From Akkermansiaceae bacterium (GTDB taxonomy: Bacteria; Verrucomicrobiota; Verrucomicrobiia; Verrucomicrobiales; Akkermansiaceae): DNA of 64,000 bases. The notes under the pieces are model-generated. The model saw only the letters and a program-made list of their open reading frames with translations. It did no database searches and was not told where the DNA came from. Where the stretch lies: assembly GCA_905182405.1 (NCBI GenBank), contig CAJJBQ010000002.1, positions 868,001 to 932,000 of the forward strand. Direction: 5' to 3'. The translations under genes and the position numbers were made by a program. Shown here piece after piece: positions 9,597-19,700 of this stretch (position 1 is its first letter; the number at the start of each line of letters is the position of its first letter).

Positions 9597-11438
9597 ATGA
9601 ACAAGGAGATTGATCAAAAAAACAAAATCACGACGTCTCCCACCAAAGGAGATTTTCGCAATTGGCGGACCTTGTTTTCCGTCATATTCCTGCTCGCGAT
9701 CGCGATCGCTTTTGTGGCTACGGAAATTGTTCGCTATTCACGAAACTCTCCCAACCAACACCCTAATTGGATCAACTCAAAACTACTGCTCGCCAACATT
9801 CCAATGGGAGCACTGGAATCGATGCAGTCTCGAAATATGGTGTCCCGTGATCGACTCAATTTGCACGCCTGGCACGGCCACAACGAAATCCTGCTAACCA
9901 AGGTCTTTAAGCTTGGGGAGATGCAATTCAGGACTCGGATTGAGGAAGACTCCTATCTCGTCATCATCTTTGATAAGACCGCCGAGAATTACTCTGCACT
10001 GCGACTGAGCCGTAACCCACATTATCCCAGCGCTCTCATCTATGCCGACTCGACAGGCCAATTCTCCAGCAAGACTGTAATCAGCGATGTTCAAATCACT
10101 GATGATTGGCATACCATAAAACTCAAAAAGAAGAATGGCACACTGCATCTACAGATCGGCGATCATGTCGTTGGTAAATGGAAATCCCGAATCGTTGATC
10201 AACAGATTGTCGGATTTCGATCAGGAGCAGGAACGACCATTGTTGATGATGTCATCTTGTATGATCCCGATGGCCGTGAAATCCTCTCTGAGAGTTTTCG
10301 CAATGCATTCCGATCAATTGCTCTATTCTTTTTCGTGCTCTTCGCGATCGCAGTGTTGATTGGATTTCTTTTCGCCGCGGCATATCATTGGAAACGCTCC
10401 ATCCGCATCACCGGGTTTGTGATAATCATGACGCAAGGGGTCACTCTCATCCTGTTGACGATTTTTTTGATATTCGACTTCTTTCATTGGTCCCACCAAT
10501 ACCATTTCGACACCTTCGTTCCACTTGAGGTTCACTCCGATTGGAGCGAGAAGTCGACCAAAACAGAAGCATGGAGATCTGGGTTCTTTGACAATTTTAA
10601 AACCTTTGATCAGTTCAACTCCAAATACGAATCGAAAGATGTGACCCTACTCGTGCGATTTCTCCTTCTGGAGAAGGGTCCGCCCTACCAGCACGGCGCG
10701 TTACAAATCAAGAGAAGCAGTCTCCCTGACCAATCTCACTTTGAAGTTCCCGACGATGAACAAACCTTGCTGAAAGGACATTCAACATTTCCAACTTCCT
10801 CATTGCGTACTATGTTTATAGGAACATCGCAAACTTGGGGTGAAGGTGCAGCGACCCGTGGCGAGCAATTTGCCTTCCGATTGCACGATCGAATGCGGAA
10901 GAAAGTTGCCGCCGACGTTGAACTTATAACCATCAATGCCGCAATTCGGGGAAGTGACGCCAGCTTTCTGATACAGCGCTACCTTGATCGACTCCACCTT
11001 CTCCAACCGCATCTCGTCATCGTCAACCTATCGAACAACGATTCTTACAAAGACCCTGAGAAATTTAAAGCGAGCCTGAAATCACTTGTCGAGTTCAATC
11101 AAACCCGGAAAATCAAGACCCTGTTTTCTCTGGAAGCGAATAGCCCTGAGACCGACACCCGGCAAATCACTGCCTTGAGAGAGTTCCATCAAATCATGCA
11201 GTCCGTCTCTGATACCTATGGCGTCATTTGCGTGGACCTGAACAACCATTTGGCAAGCGAGTTGGTTTACGATTCAGGTTTTATCTGGTGGGACTACGTT
11301 CATCTCACATCCCACGGACAAGCAACTGCAGCGGAGTTTTTGATGAACTCGATTGTTCGAGAGATCTCGCTTCCAGCGATACAAACTCTGGGGTCTGATG
11401 ACATCGGCGCAAGAAAGATCATGAATTCTGATCAGTAG
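9597..11438 (+). CDS. Membrane-anchored SGNH-hydrolase-like protein with LamG-like domain
   Basis: A 613-residue membrane protein. One helix (about 27-47), an extracytoplasmic beta-sandwich resembling laminin-G/concanavalin folds (about 60-215, FRTRIEEDSYLVIIFDK ... QIVGFRSGAGTTIVDDV), two more helices (about 240-300), then a C-terminal SGNH-type domain from about residue 405. Its block I is GTSQTWGEG (residue 408 on), a variant in which Gly-Thr-Ser replaces Gly-Asp-Ser; block III-like NLSNND (477) and block V DYVHLTSHG (566) are present. The GTSQT form is also seen in membrane-associated polysaccharide O-acetyl-modifying proteins, so cell-surface glycan acetylation or deacetylation is plausible but inferred. 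Repeat copies lie on both sides of the gene. Confidence 0.75.
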   Translation: MNKEIDQKNKITTSPTKGDFRNWRTLFSVIFLLAIAIAFVATEIVRYSRNSPNQHPNWINSKLLLANIPMGALESMQSRNMVSRDRLNLHAWHGHNEILLTKVFKLGEMQFRTRIEEDSYLVIIFDKTAENYSALRLSRNPHYPSALIYADSTGQFSSKTVISDVQITDDWHTIKLKKKNGTLHLQIGDHVVGKWKSRIVDQQIVGFRSGAGTTIVDDVILYDPDGREILSESFRNAFRSIALFFFVLFAIAVLIGFLFAAAYHWKRSIRITGFVIIMTQGVTLILLTIFLIFDFFHWSHQYHFDTFVPLEVHSDWSEKSTKTEAWRSGFFDNFKTFDQFNSKYESKDVTLLVRFLLLEKGPPYQHGALQIKRSSLPDQSHFEVPDDEQTLLKGHSTFPTSSLRTMFIGTSQTWGEGAATRGEQFAFRLHDRMRKKVAADVELITINAAIRGSDASFLIQRYLDRLHLLQPHLVIVNLSNNDSYKDPEKFKASLKSLVEFNQTRKIKTLFSLEANSPETDTRQITALREFHQIMQSVSDTYGVICVDLNNHLASELVYDSGFIWWDYVHLTSHGQATAAEFLMNSIVREISLPAIQTLGSDDIGARKIMNSDQ

Positions 11439-11658
11439 CACCAAACTAAAAGGTGAGTATGATTTGGTCGTCTCATTATGTATGTTTAAGAGCCGTCACC
11501 TCGCAAGGGGCAGCGGATTTTTGTGAAGCCGAGCAGATCTCGATTAATAGAAATCATGAAATCTACTCAATAGCCACCAAAGCTCGCAGCTACTATCAAA
11601 CGGGGGATTTTAAAGGATTCATAAAATTAGAGCTGTTCCTTGATGAGTGTCAGGGGAC

Positions 11659-11700
11659 GGCCCTTTTTGGGCCACCCAAATCTCATTTAATTAAATGAGA
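11659..11700. other. Paired hairpin/palindrome upstream of repeat copy 3
   Basis: Two symmetric elements follow each other: GGCCC-TTTTT-GGGCC at 11659-11673, and a perfect 20-base palindrome centred on TTTAATTAAA at 11681-11700. Together they could form a bidirectional transcription stop or be a short mobile-element end. The short frame at 11453-11698 runs into them and has no recognisable features, so I do not call it a gene. Confidence 0.5.
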
Positions 11701-11712
11701 AAGGCCGATTAA

Positions 11713-11776
11713 CCCCTCTCCGGTCCGGTCCAAAGGTGAAATCAAGGCCCTCCCGCTAAAGGTAATTTCTAGCAGT
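11713..11776 (+). repeat. Dispersed intergenic repeat, copy 3 (diverged)
   Basis: It retains TCCGGTCC, TCAAGGCCCTCCCGCTAAA and the end TAATTTCTAGCAGT, but the AGGCGG box has become AGGTGAA and the left C-rich arm is shorter. It lies about 270 bases upstream of the PEP-CTERM gene. Confidence 0.75.
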
Positions 11777-11967
11777 AAGAGAGGGCATTGTTTCTGCAGA
11801 AAAACCTCCGGCGCTTCGCTTTCAAAGCGATCTGGATTGCAAATAAATGAAGCATTAACCATTCAGAGTGAGTGTTTACCACGAAACCTTCTTCTACTCT
11901 TTGTTAATTAGGGGGTTATCGAACAGGGCGCTTATGTCAAGGAGGGACCAAATTCGCAAAAAACAGT

Positions 11968-11996
11968 TTGACACCTTCTATGAAAAAATTTAAATG
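11968..11996 (+). promoter_or_regulatory. Candidate sigma-70 promoter of the PEP-CTERM gene
   Basis: TTGACA at 11968-11973 is a perfect -35 box. After 17 bases TAAATG (11991-11996) is a weak -10. The start codon follows 48 bases later without a visible Shine-Dalgarno. The surroundings are A/T-rich, unlike the flanking genes. Confidence 0.4.
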
Positions 11997-12044
11997 ACGC
12001 TCCTGACTGTTGAAAATAACGACTCTGAATCTAAATAAACCACT

Positions 12045-12872
12045 ATGAAATCTACGTTAACACTCGCTGTAGTAGCGGCCCTCGGCTTAGGAGCTGCCAA
12101 TGCTGCTCTCATTACTACTTTCATCGATCAGGATGGAACTGGCCTAGCCGGAACCACCTCAGGCGACACCGCAAATGCCGTCGGCCAAGTCACTCTTTCT
12201 GATGACACCGCTGTCGGTGACATTTGGAATGGCGGCGATACCCAAGTTTATCTTCACGAGACTGATCGTGTAACAGGAAGCTTCTCTGCTGTTGTTCGCA
12301 TCGTCGGCCAGACTGAAGCTGCCAATGGTCGATGGGGAAAATCAGGCATCCAAGCCCGTGACTCATTATCGCCACTCTCTTCCAGCGCCATGGTTCAAGC
12401 AGCTGCGGGAAGTGGCTCACAAGCCCTCGGAGCCAATCCAGTGCCCTTTCGCCTCGCAGGTAAGACCGGGAACGATGGTCAGGGAGGCTTCGAAGATCCC
12501 ATTCAAAGTGGTGGTGTCGATGTCGCTAACGATCTTTTCAAAGCCGGTGGCGATGTCACTGAAACTTGGTTCCAGCTTCGCTACGACGCCACTACCAGTG
12601 GATTTTCGTCAGGTTCTGCTCCAGATGTAGCGGGTGCTCCCGGAGCATGGTCATGGTCCGCAGAGCGCACCGATGTTGCCGACACTGATGCTGCTGACGG
12701 CTGGTATGTCGGTCTTGCATACAGCTCCCACGGTGACTTGTCTCTTAGCGATGGCTCCGAGGGCCTGCACGGTGTCACCTTCGACAACTTCTCCATCACT
12801 GCGATCCCCGAGCCTTCTACCGCTCTTCTCGGGTTGAGTGCTCTTGGATTCCTCATTCGCCGCAAGCGATAG
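12045..12872 (+). CDS. PEP-CTERM sorting-signal surface protein
   Basis: A 275-residue exported protein: signal peptide MKSTLTLAVVAALGLGAANA, a glycine/aspartate/serine-rich beta body with no recognised enzyme motif (a LamG-like fold is possible from the VTGSFSAVVRIVGQ stretch), and a textbook PEP-CTERM tail with the PEP motif (IPEPST), a transmembrane stretch and the basic end RRKR. PEP-CTERM proteins are processed by exosortase and are usually linked to exopolysaccharide or extracellular structures; the exosortase gene is not in this window. It has its own candidate promoter and a strong terminator, so it is probably monocistronic. Confidence 0.9.
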   Translation: MKSTLTLAVVAALGLGAANAALITTFIDQDGTGLAGTTSGDTANAVGQVTLSDDTAVGDIWNGGDTQVYLHETDRVTGSFSAVVRIVGQTEAANGRWGKSGIQARDSLSPLSSSAMVQAAAGSGSQALGANPVPFRLAGKTGNDGQGGFEDPIQSGGVDVANDLFKAGGDVTETWFQLRYDATTSGFSSGSAPDVAGAPGAWSWSAERTDVADTDAADGWYVGLAYSSHGDLSLSDGSEGLHGVTFDNFSITAIPEPSTALLGLSALGFLIRRKR

Positions 12873-12900
12873 AGGTCGGTTCAAGAAATAACATTTCAAA

Positions 12901-12928
12901 AGCCGCGGGAGAGATCCGGCGGCTTTTT
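12901..12928 (+). terminator. Rho-independent terminator after PEP-CTERM gene
   Basis: AGCCGC (12901-12906) pairs with GCGGCT (12919-12924), and the strand continues into a T run. It lies 29 bases after the stop codon and just before the selenoprotein operon, separating the two units. Confidence 0.8.
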
Positions 12929-12937
12929 CGTGGCTCC

Positions 12938-15900
12938 ATGATTCCTTTACTCTATACTCCCACCATCAAAAGGACCTTCTCTCTCCTCTCATTCGGCCTC
13001 GGCATATTTTCCTATGGAGAGACGCCTACTCCGAAGCTCTCCGTAATTCCTGGACTAGATGAAAACAACTTTGATTCCGCCGTGCACGATGTTGCCCGCC
13101 TCGACGACCCTCTCATCGATGGCTGGCAGACCGAACAGATTAATGAGGTCACCGGCAAGCAATTCAAAAAGCTTGCCTCGCTCCTAGAATCAAAGAAGCC
13201 CAACGACCTCTCATCCTTGGGTCACTCTTCTTTTAAGGGTCATCTTTTACGACCGAACACATTAACCTCGGCAAAAAAGGATGCTCATTTTCAACTCCTG
13301 CGCGCCTCAGATTCAGATGACGGCGGTGAGCACACCCTAGAGCAATCTCTCTCCAGTCTCTCTTCCCTCCTCAAGGACTACACGGCTATCCGCTCAAAAT
13401 TTAAGACCATCAGCGTCAGCTTGAGAAAAGGTCAGACCAGCACCGTCACCTACGTCCAGATCGGAGGAAGCCACTCTTCCCACACTCTCCAGATCAATGC
13501 AACTTGGAACAGCACTTGGGATACGAGCTCAAATCCACCTTTACTCACCGGAATCGAGATCGCCCGCTACGACGAACTCACCCATCAACTCAACGGGAGC
13601 AAGACCCTCTTCTCCGATTGCACCGAATCCCTCTTTCGAAACAGCGATGTCTTCCAGCGCCAGCTCATTCAGGGAATCGATCACTGGAGCGCTCGTTTTG
13701 ATGGCGCCATCTCACGCCCCGCCGCCGGTCATGGCATGGCCATCGGCGACGTCAATGGAGACGGACTCGAAGACGCCTACCTCTGCCAACTTCCCGGTCT
13801 CCCCAATCTTCTTCTGATCCAGCAAACCGATGGCACCGTCGTAGATACCGCTCTCGAAGCAGGAGTCAACTGGCACGAAGGGTGCCGCTCCGCCGTCCTG
13901 AACGATCTCGATAACGATGGAGACCTCGACCTCGTGTCCGTCCTTGGAAATAAGCTCGTCGTTCAAGAAAACGATGGCACAGGAAAATTTAAGCTCAAGA
14001 CCATCATCGATACCGCCAGCAGCCTCTTCTCGATCAATGCCGTAGACTACGACGGCGACCAGGATCTCGATCTCTTCGTCTGCGGATACAATCTCAGCAC
14101 CGGCATCAATCTCGACGACGTTTTCGCCAACCCCATGCCCTTCCAAGATGCCAACAATGGCGCTCCAAACGTCATGCTTCGAAACGATGGCAATTGGAAG
14201 TTCACTGACGTCACCAATAAAGTCGGCTTGGGCCAAAACAACATGCGTTTCAGCTACGCCGGATCTTGGGATGACTTCGATCTCGATGGCGATCTCGACC
14301 TCTACATTGCCAATGACTTTGGCCGAAATAATCTCTACCGAAACGACAAGGGCATCTTTAAAGACGTCGCCGCAGAGCTAGACCTCGAGGACATCGGCCC
14401 CGGCATGTCTGCCTCCTGGGGCGACTATAACAACGACGGACTCCCCGACCTCTACGTAAGCAACATGTTTTCCTCGGCCGGAAATCGCATCACCACTCAA
14501 TCGCAATTTAAATCCAATCTCAGCGAGGATGAAAAGAGTGACTTTCGTCGTCACGCCCGTGGAAACTCTCTTTATCAAAACAATGGTGATGGCAGCTTCA
14601 GCGACGTCAGTGTCGATCTCGGCGTCACCCTCGGACGCTGGGCTTGGGGCTCGACCTTAGTCGATATGGACAACGATGGATGGGAAGATATTTATGTCAC
14701 CAACGGCTTCATGACCGCCGAGGGCAAGGACCGAGATTTGTGAAGTTTCATGTGGCGCCAGGTCGTGGCGCAATCACCGGGAAAGAATGCTGCGGATAGC
14801 GATGTCCTCCGCTATGACGTCGGCTGGAAGGCCCTCAATACCATGCTCAAAGCAGGACGCTCCCTGAGCGGGAACGAGCGAAACTGCGCCTTTCTCAACA
14901 CCGGCGGCTCCCGCTTTGCTGATATTTCGCAAGCCACTGGACTGGACTTCGATGACGATGGCCGCGCCGTTGCCTCCGTAGATTGGGATCAGGACGGCGA
15001 CCTCGACTTCTGGATCTCAAACCGCACCGCTCCCCAAACCCGCTTTCTCAGAAACAACACTGATCAGACCAACCACTTCATCCAATTCCGACTACAGGGA
15101 ACTACCTGCAATCGCGATGCCGTCGGTGCCCGCATTGCGCTCCGGTTAAAAGGAGATCCCAGCATCCGCTCTCGCACCGTGCGCTCCGGCGAAGCCTACC
15201 TCTCCCAGCATAGCAAATGGCTCCACTTCGGCCTCGGCTCCGCCACTCCCGAACTAGAATCAATCACCGTCACTTGGCCCGGTGGCACTCGCGAATCCTT
15301 CCCCGCTCCCACTGCTGACCACCGCTATCTGCTCGTGCAAGGAAGCGGAAAAATCCAGCTCGCAGACCTCCCAAAACGAGACGTTCAGCTGACACCCTCT
15401 ACGATCACGCCACCGCCGATCAGCGATTCCGCCCGCATCGTCCTGATCCAGCCTCTCCCAATTCCCTCGATGAAATATCGAGCTGCGGACAACTCCAATC
15501 AATCGGTGACTAGCTCAGACGGCAAACCCCGCCTCGTCACCCTCTGGTCCAGCACCTGCCCCTGTTGCATGGGCGAGCTCGCAGAGTGGAAAGAGCACTA
15601 CCAAACATTCGTCCAAGCCGATCTCGATGTCATCGCAATCAATCTCGAACCCGAAGACCTTCAGGAAAATGCCCATACCGTTTTCACCGAAAATAAATTC
15701 CCCTTCTCACTCGGGTTTGGGTCGAAAAAAATTGGCGCTCAGTTCGACGTCCTCCAACGCACCATCCTCTCACGACAGCGCCCGCTCCCACTGCCAAGCA
15801 GCTTCCTCATCGATGGCAAGGGCCAGCTCTGCATCATCTACAAGGGGCCCGTTTCTCCAGCGCAAGTGGCCGCCGACGCCAAACTCATCGGCGCGCCCCT

Positions 15901-16777
15901 CGACCGGATTCTTGCAGCCAGCTCCCCCTTCGCCGGCAAATGGCTCGGCATCCCCGCAGGCTCGTCCCCGAATAATCTCGCCGTCCGCTTTGTCGAAGGC
16001 GGCTTCAGTGAGGAAGCAAAAGATTACCTCCAGCGACTCACCAGCGAGGGCACCGATAACCCTGTCTTCAATGCCGGAAATGCCTTCACCCTTCTCGGCG
16101 CGATCCTCCTTGACCAAAAGCAACTCGAAGAAGCCGCTACCGCTTTTAGAAATACCCTCAAGATTGACCCTCATCACCGACAAGCCGCCATCGAACTCGC
16201 GGGCATCCTGATGCAGCTCAAGCGCCCCAAGGAAGCGATCCCGCACTACCTCAAGGCACTGGAGCGCCGCAAAGACGACCCCGAGCTCCTCTTCAAACTC
16301 GGCATGGCCCACCTCCAGTCTGGAGAGCTCGCCCCAGGAATCTCGCGCCTCGGAGAATCCCTCTCCCTGCGCCCCGCTCCCCTCACTCACTACAATCTCG
16401 GCAACGCCTTCTTGGCCTCGGGAAAACTCCCTGAGGCCATCGCCCAATTCGCCGCCGCCGTCACTCTCGACCCCAACTTCCCGCCCTCGGCAAACAACCT
16501 CGCGTGGCTTCTCGCCGCCCACCCCGCCCCCGCCGAGCGCGATCCAAAACATGCCCTCAAAGTTGTCCAAAATTTGGTCTCTTTAAAGGGACAACGCACC
16601 GCCTCCCACCTCGACACCCTCTCTGTCGCGCAGGCTGCAAATGGCCTCTTCAAGGAAGCCCTCGTCACTGCTCAAGAAGCCATCGCCCTTGCCACAAAAA
16701 ATGGCGACGCCGCCACTGCCGACGCCATTTCTACACGCATCAAATTGTATCAGGCCGGAACACCTTATCACGAATAA
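12938..16777 (+). CDS. Candidate selenoprotein 1: FG-GAP/ASPIC/redoxin/TPR, Sec at residue 602
   Basis: Read through one in-frame TGA (14741-14743), this is a single 1279-residue frame ending in TAA. Order: hydrophobic N-terminus (1-30); mixed N-terminal domain; FG-GAP/VCBS propeller repeats with calcium loops (about 265-595, DVNGDGLEDAY, DLDNDGDLDL, DYNNDGLPDL, DMDNDGWEDI); Sec602 in D-L-U-S-F-M-W-R-Q; one more FG-GAP loop (DQDGDLDFW); ASPIC/UnbV domain (about 708-805); thioredoxin/TlpA-like domain with STCPCCMGEL (about 864-975); TPRs (about 1020-1268). Downstream coding is gapless with the same domains as the paralog. The ATG at 14750 lies inside a conserved motif and is not a convincing independent start. 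The role is inferred as an extracytoplasmic thiol/selenol redox protein. The alternative is a nonsense mutation shared by both paralogs. Confidence 0.8.
14741..14771 (+). promoter_or_regulatory. Candidate bacterial SECIS element 1 (UGA plus stem-loop)
   Basis: TGA at 14741-14743 is followed after 11 bases by GCGCC (14755-14759), loop AGGTCGT, and GGCGC (14767-14771). The loop begins 16 bases after the UGA and has G at its second position. Both match the published description of bacterial SECIS elements (apical loop about 16-37 bases downstream, G in the first two loop bases). The same stem, loop and spacing recur at 18537-18567. Confidence 0.75.
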
Positions 16778-16784
16778 GCCCGCG

Positions 16785-19700
16785 ATGAATCGACTCACCC
16801 TGACCCTCGCCTCGCTGGCACTTGTCTCTTGCACCAAAGAAAAAGAAGAGACAGCGGCCAAACCCGAAACCCCGAGCGCCCCCGCTGTGCTCACCCTCCA
16901 TCCTTCCGCCACAAAGAACCCCTTCAACAATGCCACCAAAGACATCGTTGTTCGCGAAGACCCCGCGGTCGATGGCTGGCAATCCGAAGCCTTCTCAGTC
17001 GCCAGCGGCAAGCAACTCAAACTCCTCGGAATTTACCTCACCGGTCAGTCTTCCACCCTCCCCCAAGGAGTCCTTGCCCCCAGCTTCTCCGCGCCAGATC
17101 TGCGGCCCGACAACTTCGAAGAGAGCACTTCCCTTGCGAGCATCACCGTCAAAAAATCCCTGCTCTCCTCTGATCAAACCCACGCTCTGCCTGAGCCTTT
17201 TCTGAAGAACACCAATCATTTTAAATTCAAAATCATCCGGGTCGATCTCAGCGAAAACGAAGCACGCACCACCGCGCTCCTCCAGATCTCTGGAACCGAA
17301 AAAGGAGCCCGCCTCCAAATCAACGCGACGTGGAACTGCCTCTGGTCGACCAGCGACCCACCCACCCTTCTTTCCATCACTCCCACTGCTCACGAAGAAG
17401 TCTCTTCCTCCGTGGGCTTTGCCGATTGCACCCGTTCGGCCATCGGAATCCCAGCGCTCATCGAGGACCAACTCATCTACGGGCGCAATCACTGGTATCG
17501 CAGCCTCGAGAGTTCCATCGGAGTCGAAGGCCGCGGCAATGGCATCACCATCGGCGATATTAATAACGACGGGCTCGAAGATCTCTACTTCTGCCAACCC
17601 GCCGCCCTTCCGAACAAACTCCTCCTCCGCAAATCAGATGGATCACTGCGCGACATCTCCGCCTCCGCGGGAGTGGACTGGCTCGATGCCACCCGCGCCG
17701 CCCTCTTCATCGATCTCGACAACGACGGCGACCAAGACCTCATTCTCACCCAAGCGACCCGCATCCTCTTCCACGAGAATGCCGGGAATGGCACCTTCCC
17801 TCTTCGTCACACCCACGAGAGCCTTAGCCTCCTCTTCTCGATCAATGCAGTGGACTATGATGGCGACGGCCGGCTCGACCTTTTCGCCTCCGGCTATTCC
17901 GGAGCGGGAGAACTCCGGCCCGAGGACATTTTCGCCAGCCCCATGCCCTACCACGATGCCAACAATGGTGGCTCTAACGTCCTTCTCAAAAACACCGGCT
18001 CGTGGACTTTCTTCGATGTCACCAAAACCAGCGGACTGGGCGGCGACAACCTCCGCTTCACCCTCGCTTCGGTCTGGGAGGACTACGATAACGATGGCGA
18101 TCCCGACCTCTACCTCGCCAACGATTTTGGCCGAAACAACCTCTTCCGAAATGACAACGGCACCTTCACCGACGTTGCCGCCCAAGCGGGAGTCGAAGAC
18201 ATTGGCCCGGGCATGTCCGCCGCTTGGGGGGACGCGAATAACGACGGCCTCATCGACCTCTACGTGAGCAACATGTTCTCCTCCGCCGGAAGCCGCATCA
18301 CCCGCCAGTCTCAATTTCAGCAATCCGACCTCGCCGGTTTCCAGCGCCACGCCCGCGGCAACTCCCTCTTCATTAATCAAGGTGACGGCACCTTCCAAGA
18401 CGAAGCCGAGTCATCCGGCACCGTCATGGCCCGTTGGGCTTGGGGCTCGCAGTTTGTTGATCTCAATAACGACGGCTGGCGAGATCTCTACGTGACCAAT
18501 GGCTTCGTCACCGCGGATGAAAGAGACGATGATTTGTGAAGTTTCTGGTGGCGCCAGGTCGTGGCGCAATCTCCTACCGAATCGGCCGGCTCCGCTGAAG
18601 TCCTCCGTTACGATCTTGGCTGGAAAGCGATCAACGATCTCCTCCGAAAAGGTCGCTCGCTCAGCGCCCACGAGCGCAATTCCTGCTTCCTCAACCTCGG
18701 TCAGGAACAAACAAGATTTGCCGATGCCTCCAGCGCTCTGAATCTTGATCTCGATGACGACGGACGCGTCCTCGCTCTCAGCGATTGGGACTTCGATGGC
18801 GACATCGACTTCTGGATCGCGAACCGCTCCGGCCCGCAGATCCGCTTCCTCAGAAACGACACCCCGTCCCCCGCCCAGCGCGCCACCTTTTTCCGACTCA
18901 GCTCAAGCTCAGGAAATCACGATGCCATCGGCGCCCGCGTCAGCCTCCTCACCTCAACCGGTCGACGCCTCACCGAATCCCTCCGCGCGGGTGAAGGCTA
19001 CCTTTCCCAAAACAGCAAGTGGCTGCACTTCGGCACTGGCGATGCCGAGACAATCACCCGCGTCACCGTCCGATGGCCAAATGGCCGCACCCAGGAATTC
19101 CAGGACCTCCCCGCCGGAAAGCGCTACCTCCTCTTTGAAGGAAAGCCCGATCCTCTTCCTTGGACTCCGCCCAAGCTGAACCCCTACTCCGCCAGCCCAC
19201 TGATCGCCCCCACCCACAGCGACCACGCTCGCCTTTCCCTCCTCAAGCCGCTCCCACTCCCTGCGCTCGATGGACTCACCGAAGACATCACCAAAGCTCG
19301 GCTCGTCACCCTCTGGCTTTCCACCTGCCCGACTTGCCTCGGTGAACTCCGCGAGTGGAAATCGCACGCTGCTGATTTCGAAAAATCAGGGATCGAGATC
19401 GTTGCCGTCAATGTGGATGAAAAAGAAGACCCCTCCGTCTGGAATCAAATCGATGCGCCCTTCACCTACCAATTCGGCACGCCTGCCTTGGTTGAAAAAT
19501 TTGATGTCTTACAGCGCTCCCTCCTCAGCAGGCAGCGCCCCCTCCCCGTCCCGAGCAGCTTTCTCATCGATTCACTCGGCCAGCTCCGCGCGGTTTATAA
19601 GGGTCCCGTTTCTCCTGAGCGCCTCCTCGCCGACGTCGCCCTCATTGATGCCTCCCCAGCTGACATCCTCTCCGCAGCCACTCCCTTCCCGGGTCGCTGG

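Noticed and set aside
11453..11698. 81-residue plus-strand frame
   Set aside because: No domain, runs into a hairpin and palindrome, and has no homolog in the window; treated as chance.
14750..16777. Independent gene starting at ATG 14750
   Set aside because: The ATG lies inside the conserved S-F-x-W-R-Q motif; the paralog has TGG there, and no Shine-Dalgarno or signal peptide is present. The frame is continuous with the upstream part through the TGA.
17643..18398. 251-residue reverse-strand frame and similar frames opposite the FG-GAP genes
   Set aside because: Antisense shadows of Asp/Gly-rich repeats in a C-ending codon context; no independent features.
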